Shown: positions 34,167-42,900 of the stretch, in pieces
Position numbering within the stretch: position 1 is the stretch's first letter
How the letters are laid out: each line of letters starts with the position of its first letter
From: Hymenobacter negativus
Lineage (GTDB): Bacteria; Bacteroidota; Bacteroidia; Cytophagales; Hymenobacteraceae
Direction of reading: 5' to 3'
DNA length: 64,000 bases
Assembly (NCBI RefSeq): GCF_017571495.1
Contig: NZ_JAGETZ010000011.1
Location: forward strand, 62,001 to 126,000
The notes under the pieces: model-generated
Told to the model about the DNA's origin: nothing
The model's database searches: none
What the model saw: the letters and a program-made list of their open reading frames with translations, nothing else
Position numbers and translations under genes: made by a program

Positions 34167-34397
34167 CCGGGCACGCCCCTATGGCACTTTGGGCCTTACC
34201 TATGGCACAACATGCCGTAGGTAAGAGCTAAACCGTCTTAGGTAAGGCCCAAATCGTCTTAGGAAAGAGCTAAACCGTCTTAAGTAAGGCCCAAAGAGGC
34301 CTAGGTAAGAGCAAAAATGCCGTAGGTAAGGCCCAACATGCTATAGGTATGCCCCAAAGTGCCATAGGTAAGGTCCAAGGCCCGGTAGGTAGGCCGC
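34167..34397. repeat. Strict 21-bp tandem repeat array (9 direct + about 2 inverted units)
   Basis: Nine consecutive 21-bp units run from 34209 to 34397, for example AAACCGTCTTAGGTAAGGCC (first 20 bp, 34230). The consensus core is TAGGTAAG(G/A)(G/C)C followed by AAA. Two inverted units (34167-34208, with TTTGGGCCTTACCTATGGCA) precede them. Spacing is exactly 21 bp with no indels. The array lies 27 bp 3' of the lptD stop codon, before the terminator at 34076-34112. It has no spacers, so it is not a CRISPR. Confidence 0.9.
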
Positions 34398-34424
34398 CCG
34401 ATGACGCCCCGGTCCGCAATTACC

Positions 34425-37400
34425 CTATTGGTACTGGGCGTAGCGGTTGCGATTCAGCTTCAGGTCCTGGAGCAGGCTGCTCTTGGCCGCGATGGTGAAA
34501 TTGTAGCCCTTGGTGATGCCAAACGGAATCCAAGTCGCATTCACCTGCCAGCAGTGCAGGTCGCGGAAAATGCTGAGGTTGGGATAGGTGACAGTCTGCG
34601 ATACGAAGTCGTAGCCCAGATTATAGGTCAGGCGCAGGTTGTCGGTGAGTTTTACTGAGCCGGTGGCGCCCACGGTGTTGAGGGCCAGCAGTGGAACTGG
34701 CGCATCGCCAGGCTTGCGGGGCACGGTGGCGGTGGTATAGCCCGCCGCGTATGTCAGCGAAAGCTCCCAGGGAATATCGAAATCCACGTAGTCGGCGTAG
34801 TAGTTAGGGCCACCCACGGTGCCCAGGGTGGGGTCGTTGCTGGGAGCTACGGCGCGCTTCACCACGCTTTTCTTCTTACCAGTAGTGGGGTTGAAGGCAT
34901 AAGTAGCGCCGAAGCTGGCATTGGCTAGGCGCAGGAACTTGCGCGGGTCTGCCTCAAACAAATATTTATTGATGATGCGGCCAGTGGCATCGCGCTGGTA
35001 GGGTTCGAAGCTAGCGGTGCTGTTGAGGTTGAGCTTGCGGGCTACCTGGGTACGGAAGTTGACTCCGAGTGGCGAGAGGCGTAGCGATTCGGCCGCGAAG
35101 TTGTAGCCGATATTGAAATCGAGGCCATCAATCAGGCTGGATTTTTTGAATGGATTAAGGCCCGTGGTGTCCTGCGAGTCGCGGATTTTCATCTCCACCG
35201 AGTTTTGCAGGCTGAACGAAATCTGGCTCTGCTTGGCTCCACCGGGCGCGCCGTAAATGAAGTTATTGTAGCTGTTGAAGGCGTAGCGGTTAAGAATGGC
35301 GGCGTCAGCAGCTGTAACTCTGCCCTCACTATCGCGAATAACTCCGATGGGTATGCCGAACTGGTCATTCAGGCCCGGGAGGATGTCTTGGCCCTGCGGG
35401 TATACATCGGCTCGTTTGGTAAAATCGGGCGAAACGCTGTAGGTAAGGCTAGGCGTGACCTTGTGCCGAATGGCCTGAATCTTATGCACGCCCTTGCGCA
35501 CCACCGTGCCGTAGAAGGCGGTATTCACACTCACCGCCGCCGCGTAGCTGCTGATGCTGTTGAAGCCGTAGGTAGTATCAATGCGCACGGCTTGGGCTGC
35601 GGGACTGAAGCGGTAGTCCAGCCGCTTTGCATACAGCACATTGCTATACGAAACCGAAGGATTGATTTTGAAATGCTGCGCCAGGGTGTAAGAGCCCAGC
35701 CCGATACCAAACTGATTCTGAATGCCGTTCCGAGAATTGCGCAGCAACTGACCAATGTTGCTGAAGTTGAAAGGAATGCGAACCTGGTCGGTAGTGCCGC
35801 CGAGCAGCGGCAGGCCATTGCTTAGGGAGCGGGGCGCAATCACATTCGACAGTTCGTTGCGGGCCGTGAGGTTATAGCTGATGGTGAACTGCTCGTAGGT
35901 GCTGGCTCCCAGCTTGCCACCCGCGCCCGGCTGAATGCCGAACCACTGATAGGGGTACTGCCGCGCCACGCCCACGCTGATGTCGGGCAGCACAAACGTC
36001 ATGGTACCATCGGTGCCCTGGCTCTGGCTAACCTTGATGTCGTAGTTGATGGGCGAGTTGCGAATCTGCTTCGAGTAGCCAATGCTGGAGCTGAACTGTG
36101 TGGACAGGTAGCGCCGGGCATCGAGGCTGTTGATTTTGTTGTAGCTGCTGGTACCAGCGTTCACGCTGGCCGTGAAGCGGCCACCGCCGGGCTTGGCCAC
36201 GGGCGTGTGGTTCCAGGTTACCCAGAAGGAGTTCTGGTCGGGTGGCTGAATGGAGGGTACGCCCACGCCCACGGATTCACCGTTGTAGGTGGGGCTAACG
36301 GGGCGGTTAGTGAAGCGGAAGTTGAAATTACCCTGGAAAGTGTAGCGCTTCAGGTAGGTGACGTCGGCCGTGGCGCCAAAACCGCCGAATTTCTGGGCAT
36401 TGCCGGCGTAGACGTCGCCCGTGAGGCGCACGCCGATGTAGTCGTTGGGCGCAAAGTAGTAGCCGCCATTGGTGAGGTAGTAGCCGCGGTCGGCCGCCTG
36501 TCCAAAGGTCGGAATCAGGATGCCCGAGCCCCGGCTCCGGGTGGGCATCGGGAAGAAGCCGAACAGGAAACCCAGCGGCGTCGGAATGTCGCCAATAACC
36601 AGGTTGAACGGCCCCGTTACCACTTTCTCGCCCGGAATCACCTTCATTTTCTTCGACTGAATGTAGAAGTGTGGGTGTTCCAGGTTGCAGGTCGTATAGC
36701 GGCCGTATAAGCCATTAATTTCGCCACTAGGCAGCCGCTTGATGACGTTGGCCCCCACGTAGGCGTCGCCCTGAGTGGTTACGGCATCGGTTACCTTGGC
36801 TTTTTTGCTCTTGAAATTGTAGGCAATGCTGCCGGCCTCATAGGTGGAGCCTTTGTCAACCAGCACCGGCCGTCCTATCACTTTATGCTTCACCGAATCG
36901 GTTCGGCTGTTGGCCTGCATGGTGTTGTTGCCATAGTTCACCGTGATGAGGGCCGCTTTTAGGTCGGTATCACCGTATTTCACGGCGGCATTCTCATAGA
37001 GGCGCGCCACCTTTTGCGTCACATCGAACTGGATGGAATCCTTGGCCGCGTAGGTAATAGTGGTCGTAATCTGGCCCTTGGGTTTGGCCGCTATCTGCAA
37101 GGAGTCCTTCGAGCCGCTCACACCATTTACCAGGCCAGTGGTATCAACGGCAAGGTTGCCCGACGGGCCGGCGGGAGCCAGGGTGTCGGGTACAGCCTTG
37201 CGCGAGGCCCCGGGAATGCGCGACTGGCCGGTGTTGCGCACACCGGGCGGGGGCGGTCCCACGGGGTCGCGCGGGTCTGGCGAGATGTTGCGGACCGGTG
37301 GGGTGGGGGCGCTGCCGGCGCGTTGGCCGGGCTTGGCCACCGGTATCGGCTGGGCAGGTCTGGTAACGGAAGCCGTGTCGGGCCGGGTGGGCACCGCCCG

Positions 37401-37622
37401 GATGGCCTTCGCCCGCGCTTTGCGGGCCGCAACTTTGGCCTTGCGGGTGGTTTTAGCTTTGGGCGCAGGCGTCACAGTCTGGCCCCAGGCCGCATTTGCT
37501 GCGCTGAAAAGCAGTAGAAAAACGAAGAGCGCCGGCAGGCCGGAGCAAGCCCCCGTCCGTTTCGGGCGGGGCGTTCGGGGCCGGAACCCGGCTTCGGAAC
37601 GAAGGCCAAACCAAACAGGCAA
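34425..37622 (-). CDS. lptD: LPS-assembly outer membrane protein LptD (OstA-like)
   Basis: About 1065 residues. A signal peptide ends near FSAANAAWGQ, followed by a Pro/Arg/Lys-rich linker. An OstA-type beta-jellyroll comes next (DSIQFDVTQKVARLYENAAVKYGD...LKAALITVNYGNN), and then a large beta-barrel. The barrel start carries the family block PLGFLFGFFPMPTRSRGSGILIPTFG and a Cys in TTCNLEHPHFYIQ. LptD inserts LPS into the outer leaflet. No ATG fits the promoter at 37663-37670, so TTG at 37622 is proposed; a longer frame to 37799 would start upstream of the promoter. Divergent from the amidase. Confidence 0.88.
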   Translation of the reverse strand: MPVWFGLRSEAGFRPRTPRPKRTGACSGLPALFVFLLLFSAANAAWGQTVTPAPKAKTTRKAKVAARKARAKAIRAVPTRPDTASVTRPAQPIPVAKPGQRAGSAPTPPVRNISPDPRDPVGPPPPGVRNTGQSRIPGASRKAVPDTLAPAGPSGNLAVDTTGLVNGVSGSKDSLQIAAKPKGQITTTITYAAKDSIQFDVTQKVARLYENAAVKYGDTDLKAALITVNYGNNTMQANSRTDSVKHKVIGRPVLVDKGSTYEAGSIAYNFKSKKAKVTDAVTTQGDAYVGANVIKRLPSGEINGLYGRYTTCNLEHPHFYIQSKKMKVIPGEKVVTGPFNLVIGDIPTPLGFLFGFFPMPTRSRGSGILIPTFGQAADRGYYLTNGGYYFAPNDYIGVRLTGDVYAGNAQKFGGFGATADVTYLKRYTFQGNFNFRFTNRPVSPTYNGESVGVGVPSIQPPDQNSFWVTWNHTPVAKPGGGRFTASVNAGTSSYNKINSLDARRYLSTQFSSSIGYSKQIRNSPINYDIKVSQSQGTDGTMTFVLPDISVGVARQYPYQWFGIQPGAGGKLGASTYEQFTISYNLTARNELSNVIAPRSLSNGLPLLGGTTDQVRIPFNFSNIGQLLRNSRNGIQNQFGIGLGSYTLAQHFKINPSVSYSNVLYAKRLDYRFSPAAQAVRIDTTYGFNSISSYAAAVSVNTAFYGTVVRKGVHKIQAIRHKVTPSLTYSVSPDFTKRADVYPQGQDILPGLNDQFGIPIGVIRDSEGRVTAADAAILNRYAFNSYNNFIYGAPGGAKQSQISFSLQNSVEMKIRDSQDTTGLNPFKKSSLIDGLDFNIGYNFAAESLRLSPLGVNFRTQVARKLNLNSTASFEPYQRDATGRIINKYLFEADPRKFLRLANASFGATYAFNPTTGKKKSVVKRAVAPSNDPTLGTVGGPNYYADYVDFDIPWELSLTYAAGYTTATVPRKPGDAPVPLLALNTVGATGSVKLTDNLRLTYNLGYDFVSQTVTYPNLSIFRDLHCWQVNATWIPFGITKGYNFTIAAKSSLLQDLKLNRNRYAQYQ

Positions 37623-37645
37623 AGTATAGTAGCAGTTAAATCGTT

Positions 37646-37670
37646 TACTTTTGGGGCTTCTACAAAGGTA
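37646..37670. promoter_or_regulatory. Overlapping divergent promoters of lptD and amidase
   Basis: TACTTTTG (37646-37653, plus strand) faces the amidase and TACCTTTG (37670-37663, minus strand) faces lptD. The two perfect -7 boxes are only 9 bp apart and fire across each other, so the promoters should compete. Confidence 0.6.
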
Positions 37671-37701
37671 GCAGGTCGCTACCGCCCCTTCAACGAACAA
37701 C

Positions 37702-38541
37702 GTGCGGATTATTGTCACCTGGGCCAGTGTGGCCTTGCTTTTGTTGGGCGCCGGCAGCGGAAAGCGCGACGCGGCGGCCCAAACTGCGAACGATTCCACT
37801 CAGCTCAGTGCCGATTCGGCCGGTACGGCGTCGCCGTATCGCTACCATTTGCGCACCGTGGTACTCGACGCCGGCCACGGCGGCAAGGACCGAGGCTGCT
37901 CCGGCGCCAAGGCCCGCGAGGCCGACGTAGCACTGGCCCTCATTCTGGCCCTCGGCAAGCAGATTAAGGAGAACATGCCCGACGTGAAGGTGATTTACAC
38001 TCGCAAAACCGACGTGTTTGTGGAACTGGATGAACGGGCCGCCATTGCCAATCGCAACCACGCCGACCTGTTTATCTCTATTCATTGCAACGCGGGCCCC
38101 AGCCAAAGCCACGGCACCGAAGTGTGGACCATGGGCCTGCACAAAACCACCGCCAACCTAGGCGTGGCACAGCGCGAAAACTCGGTAATCCTGCAGGAAA
38201 AGGACTATCAGAAGCGCTACGACGGTTTCGACCCCCGCTCGCCTCAAAGCCATATTCTGTTTTCGCTGTTTCAGTCGGCTTACATCACCAACAGCCTGCG
38301 CTTTGCCCAACGCGTCGACAAGCAGCTACGCACCAGCGTGAGCCGCCCCAGCCGCGGTGTAAAACAAGCGGGCTTCATTGTGCTTTGGAAGTCTACCATG
38401 CCCTCCGTACTCATTGAATCCGGCTTCCTCACCAACCCCAAGGAAGAAAAGTACCTCAACGATAAAGCCAATCAATCGTATATGGCCGCAGGTATCTACC
38501 GTGCCTTCCGCGAGTATAAGCGCGAGCTGGAGGGCGGCTAA
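37702..38541 (+). CDS. N-acetylmuramoyl-L-alanine amidase (Amidase_3)
   Basis: 279 residues. Start GTG at 37702 gives a signal peptide (MRIIVTWASVALLLLGAGSG...). The zinc amidase domain shows the metal ligands H in VVLDAGHGGKD, E in AREADVALA and H in FISIHCNAG, with the catalytic Glu in VLIESGFLTNPKEE. It cuts the amide between MurNAc and the stem peptide in the periplasm, usually in cell separation. Ninety-odd residues between SIHCNA and LIESG include the region that in AmiC-type enzymes forms the regulatory helix. It is followed by mlaD at 117 bp. Confidence 0.93.
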   Translation: MRIIVTWASVALLLLGAGSGKRDAAAQTANDSTQLSADSAGTASPYRYHLRTVVLDAGHGGKDRGCSGAKAREADVALALILALGKQIKENMPDVKVIYTRKTDVFVELDERAAIANRNHADLFISIHCNAGPSQSHGTEVWTMGLHKTTANLGVAQRENSVILQEKDYQKRYDGFDPRSPQSHILFSLFQSAYITNSLRFAQRVDKQLRTSVSRPSRGVKQAGFIVLWKSTMPSVLIESGFLTNPKEEKYLNDKANQSYMAAGIYRAFREYKRELEGG

Positions 38542-38658
38542 CTGCTAATTATCTAGCTGTTTCAGCTGCTGGGCGACTATCTTCCGCTCTTTTCTCGTAA
38601 GCTCTGTTCTGTATCCTTCGCTCCGCAGGCTCCATTCAAATTCCAATCTCCCATTCTC

Positions 38659-39663
38659 GTGTCTAAAGAAATAAAAGTTGCGCTACTGGCCATCGTAGCC
38701 ATCGCCTCGCTCATTATTGGCTACAATTTCCTGCGCGGCAGCAACGTCCTGTCCTCTGACCATACTTACTACGCTACCTACCCTCGGGTCGATGGCCTGA
38801 ACGTGGGTGCTCTCGTGGCCCTCAACGGCATTAAAGTGGGGCAGGTAAAGAGCATGGAATTGCAGCCCGAAAAAGGCAACAGCGTGCGCGTAGCCCTGGA
38901 ACTCGACAAGAACGTGGTGGTTGGCGACTCCACCACAGCCAGCTTAGGCGGTTCGCTGCTAGGCTCGAAAGCCATCACCCTCACGCTGGGCCGAAATTCG
39001 AAGAACTATAGCGGCGGCGAGGAAATTCGCACCGTGACGCCGTCCAGCATTGCCGATGCCTTCCAGGCCAAGGCCCTACCCGTGCTCGACACGGTGAGCG
39101 CCACGCTAGCCCACATCAACGGCTTCCTGAACAAGGATGCCCAGACCAACATTCAGGGCACGCTGGTGGGGGCACGCCAGAGCACCGAAGCCTTGCAAAA
39201 GCTCATTGTGGCCAACCAGGCCAACATCGCCCTCATTACCCGTAACCTAGCTCAGATGAGTTCTGCCTTAAATAAGACTACCGGCAAGCTCGATAAAATT
39301 GCGGTGAACTTTGGCCAGCTGTCCGACTCGCTGAAGTCGGCCCCAGTAGGCCCAGCCCTGCGCCGCCTCAACGCCACCTTGGCCGATGCCCAGGTGACTG
39401 TTCAAAGCTTCAATACTGCCCTCAGCGACCAGAAAGGCTCAATGGGCAAGCTGCTACACGATTCTACGCTATATAACAACTTGGCCGCTACCACGGCGAG
39501 CTCCAACGAATTGCTCACCGACCTTAAGGCTAACCCCAAGCGCTACGTGCACTTCTCGGTATTTGGCGGCGGAGGCAGCAAGAAGAAAACCGAGGTAGAA
39601 ACCACCACGACCAAGCCTAACGGCAGCGTAGTGGAAACGGAAAAGAAAACGACGATTAAGTAG
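38659..39663 (+). CDS. MlaD/MCE-family lipid transport protein
   Basis: 334 residues, start GTG at 38659. One N-terminal membrane helix (VALLAIVAIASLIIGYNFL) anchors an MCE domain (~38-115: YATYPRVDGLNVGALVALNGIKVGQVKSMEL...LGGSLLGSKAITLTLG). A long helical region (~130-300) follows, and the end is Lys/Thr-rich. MCE proteins form hexameric rings that carry phospholipids between the inner and outer membranes. The partner MlaE/MlaF genes are not in the window. The stop codon TAG is also the first triplet of a palindromic element (39661-39733). Confidence 0.92.
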   Translation: MSKEIKVALLAIVAIASLIIGYNFLRGSNVLSSDHTYYATYPRVDGLNVGALVALNGIKVGQVKSMELQPEKGNSVRVALELDKNVVVGDSTTASLGGSLLGSKAITLTLGRNSKNYSGGEEIRTVTPSSIADAFQAKALPVLDTVSATLAHINGFLNKDAQTNIQGTLVGARQSTEALQKLIVANQANIALITRNLAQMSSALNKTTGKLDKIAVNFGQLSDSLKSAPVGPALRRLNATLADAQVTVQSFNTALSDQKGSMGKLLHDSTLYNNLAATTASSNELLTDLKANPKRYVHFSVFGGGGSKKKTEVETTTTKPNGSVVETEKKTTIK

Positions 39664-39733
39664 CGCGAACTTTTAGTTCGCGTCCTCCGAGCCGTTATAA
39701 TCCTTCGGGGACGCGAACTAAAAGTTCGCGCTA
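39661..39733. repeat. Nested palindromic element, family A
   Basis: TAGCGCGAACTTTTAGTTCG at the left is mirrored by CGAACTAAAAGTTCGCGCTA at the right, and the stem continues with CGCGTCC / GGGACGCG. Each arm is itself a hairpin (CGCGAAC-TTTTA-GTTCGCG). The related copy at 53221-53308 has a variant arm and a different loop. It starts at the TAG stop of the mlaD-like gene. Confidence 0.85.
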
Positions 39734-39742
39734 CAATCGCCG

Positions 39743-39750
39743 TACCTTTG
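39743..39750 (+). promoter_or_regulatory. -7 element TACCTTTG before the carboxylase gene
   Basis: A perfect TAnnTTTG, 63 nt before the ATG at 39813 and 10 nt after the palindromic element, so the element's right arm provides the DNA around position -33. Confidence 0.6.
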
Positions 39751-39812
39751 AAATCCGCCCCCGGGCGGATTTTTTTGTGCCCATCCCACCAAAATCCCAC
39801 CCCGCATTTCTT

Positions 39813-41441
39813 ATGAACGTCGAGTTCAACCGCAACGAAGACCAACTCAAGCAACTCAGCTTCAACCTCACCCAAAAGCTCCAACGCGTGGCCCTCGGCG
39901 GTGGACAGAAGCGCATTGAAGCCCATAAGGCCAAGGGCAAGCTCACCGCCCGCGAGCGGATAGCCTACCTGCTGGATAAAGGCGCGGCCCAAGTGGAAAT
40001 CGGGGCCTTTGCGGGCGAAGGGATGTACAAAGAGGAAGGCGGCTGCCCAGGCGGCGGCGTGGTCGTCGTCATCGGCTACGTGGCTGGGCGGCAGTGCGTA
40101 GTAGTAGCCAACGACGCCACCGTGAAGGCGGGTGCCTGGTTTCCCATCACGGCTAAAAAGAACCTGCGGGCTCAGGAAATCAGCATCGAGAACAAGCTGC
40201 CGATTATCTACCTCGTGGACTCGGCGGGGGTGTACTTGCCTATGCAGGACGAGATTTTCCCGGATAAGGAGCACTTCGGTCGCATCTTCCGCAACAATGC
40301 GGTGATGAGTAGCATGGGCATCGTGCAGATTTCAGCCATTATGGGCCCCTGCGTGGCGGGTGGTGCCTATTTGCCCATTATGTCCGACGAGGCCATGATT
40401 GTGAACGGCACCGGTTCGGTGTTCCTGGCCGGCTCGTATCTGGTGAAGTCTGCCATTGGCGAAACCATCGACAACGAGGCACTGGGCGGCGCGAGCATGC
40501 ACTCCGAAATCTCGGGTGTGACGGACTACAAGTTCGACACCGACGAGGAGTGTCTGGAGCACATCCGCAACATTTTCGACAAGATGGGCGGACAGGCCAC
40601 GGCCGGTTTCAGCCGCGCAGCCCCCGCCAAGCCGGCGCAGGACGAGCAGGAAATATACGGCCTGCTGCCATCGGACCGAGTGAAGCCTTACGACATGATG
40701 GACATCATCAACCGCCTAGTCGACAACTCGGAATTTGAGCCCTACAAGGACCTGTACGGTCAAACGCTCATCTGCGGGCTGGCGCGCATTGATGGCTGGG
40801 CGGTAGGCATCGTGGCCAACCAGCGCAAAATCGTGAAGAGCAAGAAAACCGGCATGCAGATGGGCGGCGTCATCTACTCCGACTCAGCCGACAAGGCGGC
40901 GCGCTTCATCATGAACTGCAACCAGAAGCGCATTCCGCTGGTGTTTCTGCACGACGTGTCGGGCTTCATGGTGGGCAGCCAGAGCGAGCAGGGCGGCATT
41001 ATTAAGGACGGCGCTAAGATGGTAAATGCCATGAGCAACTCGGTGGTGCCCAAGTTCACGGTCATCGTGGGCAATAGCTACGGTGCCGGCAACTACGCCA
41101 TGTGTGGCAAGGCCTACGACCCGCGCCTCATCGTGGCCTGGCCCACGGCCCAGCTGGCCGTCATGAGCGGTGCCGCAGCTGCCAACACCCTGCTGCAAAT
41201 CCAGGTTGCCTCCCTCAAAGCCAAGGGCGAAGTCATTACCCCCGAAGCTGAAAAAGAGCTGCTCGACCGCATCAAGGCTCGTTACGAGGAGCAGCTTTCG
41301 CCCTATTACGCCGCCGCTCGCCTCTGGGTCGATGCCGTGATTGACCCACTGGAAACCCGCAAGGTGATTTCCGAAGGCATCGCAGCGGCCAACCACGCGC
41401 CGATTGAGAAGGCGTACAACGTGGGGGTTATTCAAGTGTGA
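39813..41441 (+). CDS. Acyl-CoA carboxylase carboxyltransferase beta subunit (MCC-like)
   Basis: 542 residues from ATG at 39813 (MNVEFNRNEDQLKQL). Two crotonase-like carboxyltransferase halves are visible: LTARERIAYLLDKG...GGGVVVVIGYVAGRQCVVVANDATVKAG and later PLVFLHDVSGFMVGSQSEQGGIIKDGAKMVNA. The block DSAGVYLPMQDEIFPDKEHFGRIF is closest to methylcrotonyl-CoA carboxylase beta (leucine breakdown); geranyl- or propionyl-CoA carboxylase are alternatives. The biotin-carrying alpha subunit is not adjacent. Confidence 0.92.
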   Translation: MNVEFNRNEDQLKQLSFNLTQKLQRVALGGGQKRIEAHKAKGKLTARERIAYLLDKGAAQVEIGAFAGEGMYKEEGGCPGGGVVVVIGYVAGRQCVVVANDATVKAGAWFPITAKKNLRAQEISIENKLPIIYLVDSAGVYLPMQDEIFPDKEHFGRIFRNNAVMSSMGIVQISAIMGPCVAGGAYLPIMSDEAMIVNGTGSVFLAGSYLVKSAIGETIDNEALGGASMHSEISGVTDYKFDTDEECLEHIRNIFDKMGGQATAGFSRAAPAKPAQDEQEIYGLLPSDRVKPYDMMDIINRLVDNSEFEPYKDLYGQTLICGLARIDGWAVGIVANQRKIVKSKKTGMQMGGVIYSDSADKAARFIMNCNQKRIPLVFLHDVSGFMVGSQSEQGGIIKDGAKMVNAMSNSVVPKFTVIVGNSYGAGNYAMCGKAYDPRLIVAWPTAQLAVMSGAAAANTLLQIQVASLKAKGEVITPEAEKELLDRIKARYEEQLSPYYAAARLWVDAVIDPLETRKVISEGIAAANHAPIEKAYNVGVIQV

Positions 41442-41444
41442 GGT

Positions 41445-42008
41445 ATGAACTATAACTTCTTAGCGACTGGAATTGATAAAATTCAGGTCTTTGAGTTCAT
41501 TTTTGAGCACACGGACTTGCAGGTTTTCGACTTGTCGTCTGAATTTGGTCAGGAGGCATGTTGGTACAAAAAAGCCTCTGAAATAGCTGCGAAATTTGAT
41601 TTAGAGAACGGTGGGCAGTTTGCCATAACGCTGCAATTATGGAGTCCTCGTTTTGGCGGGGCAGTCGCTTTTAGAAGAATTAATTTGAACCCAGAGCGTT
41701 GCGGAGGCCATACTTTTCGCTATGCAACAGGCGGATGGGGACTGATTCAATTATACTTGGGTGGGTGCCAAAGAAATAACCTTCATCATTCTAACATTGG
41801 CCACTTCAATGAAAGGGGGGCCTTAGGAAGAGCAGATGATGATAAAGAGTTGGCAGAGGTGAAACGTTGGAACTGGAAAGAAATAGTATCAACTCCTGGA
41901 CGATTGAGACGACAGATTAGTAAAATGGCCGTCAGGAAGTTTGATGGTATGGATGTGTTGCCCGGAGCTGATGCTTTGAGTAAAAGCGGAGTAGCATTAC
42001 GATACTAA
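41445..42008 (+). CDS. Hypothetical protein in an A/T-richer block
   Basis: 187 residues, no signal peptide or membrane helix. Notable parts are LQVFDLSSEFGQEACWYKKA, QLWSPRFGGAVAFRRINLNP, RYATGGWGLIQLYLGG and SNIGHFNE. It begins 3 bp after the carboxylase stop. Its codon use is visibly richer in A/T than the carboxylase before it, suggesting transfer. I do not recognise the family. Confidence 0.65.
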   Translation: MNYNFLATGIDKIQVFEFIFEHTDLQVFDLSSEFGQEACWYKKASEIAAKFDLENGGQFAITLQLWSPRFGGAVAFRRINLNPERCGGHTFRYATGGWGLIQLYLGGCQRNNLHHSNIGHFNERGALGRADDDKELAEVKRWNWKEIVSTPGRLRRQISKMAVRKFDGMDVLPGADALSKSGVALRY

Positions 42009-42048
42009 GTCCGTAAAACCATTTATCTCCTGCTCACCAATAACGGCG

Positions 42049-42138
42049 CGGGTAAAACCACCCACCTACGTCCTGCTGCCCAACCGCGGCGAGTTCGCGA
42101 ATGTCGCCCAAACCTCGTTCGTGCTTAACTTATCATAA
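42049..42138 (+). pseudogene. Short open-frame remnant
   Basis: Between two genes, the frame ending at TAA 42136-42138 reads PPTYVLLPNRGEFANVAQTS followed by FVLNLS, which looks like the end of a real protein but has no start codon, and is more GC-rich than its flanks. It may be the 3' end of a gene deleted when the flanking block was inserted. Source family unknown. Confidence 0.3.
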
Positions 42139-42146
42139 CTGCAGTC

Positions 42147-42848
42147 ATGTTAAGGACCCTTGTGCTTTTTGCCTTATTGTTTGGTTTTGGTTTTGCGCAC
42201 GGGCAACAGCTTCTGCGCCAAGAGTACAGTTTCATTGGGAGGGGGCTGGGTGTGACGAAGCTGCGCCAAAGTCACGACACCCTCTATTTTTTTCAAGCCT
42301 ATCCGGCTGGGTTGACGGGGCCTGGCATCGCGAAAGCGAAAGCCCTTCGAGTAGGCGACCATTTTAAAATCATTGCCGCTTCCAGAACAGGCAAATTTGA
42401 TGTGTTAAAAGTTGAGAAACTGGATACCCTTAAACTTACTTCTACGCCTTATCCCGAAACCAGGTACTTGCTCGTCATCCTAAACCGCCAGAGCGATAAT
42501 GCCATCGGCTTTCTACCCCAACGGCTTGGCTCGACCAAAGCCCAGATTGACACTGCGAAAGTCAGCGATGAAGTGATGCGCAAAAGCTTTTATTTCACGT
42601 ACTTCAGCGATGCTTACATGAAAAAGCTGGCAGAATTGAAACGGGTTTCAACCAAAGAACAGGCTCAGCAGATTTTGGATGAAATGAAAAGTGCCGAATG
42701 GAAGGTTGTGATAGAAAAATACCAGAAGACAAATCCACCAGACTTTTATGGCTCGGGCTTTATCTCGGAGTTCATTAATCTGACTTGCATCAAGAGTGGC
42801 TATAGCCCAATAGGGGCCCAGATGGCAATCAATGCCCTGCTGAAATGA
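42147..42848 (+). CDS. Hypothetical exported protein
   Basis: 233 residues. The N-terminus MLRTLVLFALLFGFGFAHGQ is a clear signal peptide. The mature part has no cysteine cluster or known motif; it includes VGDHFKIIAASRTGKFDVLKVEKL, a segment suggesting a small beta domain, and a Lys/Glu-rich helical region (~150-205). Codon use is A/T-richer than the surroundings. No family is recognised. Confidence 0.65.
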   Translation: MLRTLVLFALLFGFGFAHGQQLLRQEYSFIGRGLGVTKLRQSHDTLYFFQAYPAGLTGPGIAKAKALRVGDHFKIIAASRTGKFDVLKVEKLDTLKLTSTPYPETRYLLVILNRQSDNAIGFLPQRLGSTKAQIDTAKVSDEVMRKSFYFTYFSDAYMKKLAELKRVSTKEQAQQILDEMKSAEWKVVIEKYQKTNPPDFYGSGFISEFINLTCIKSGYSPIGAQMAINALLK

Positions 42849-42900
42849 ATGCACTGCCACCGGTCACCCGTAAGCTGGCGAAATAGCCGCGCCCGCACTC

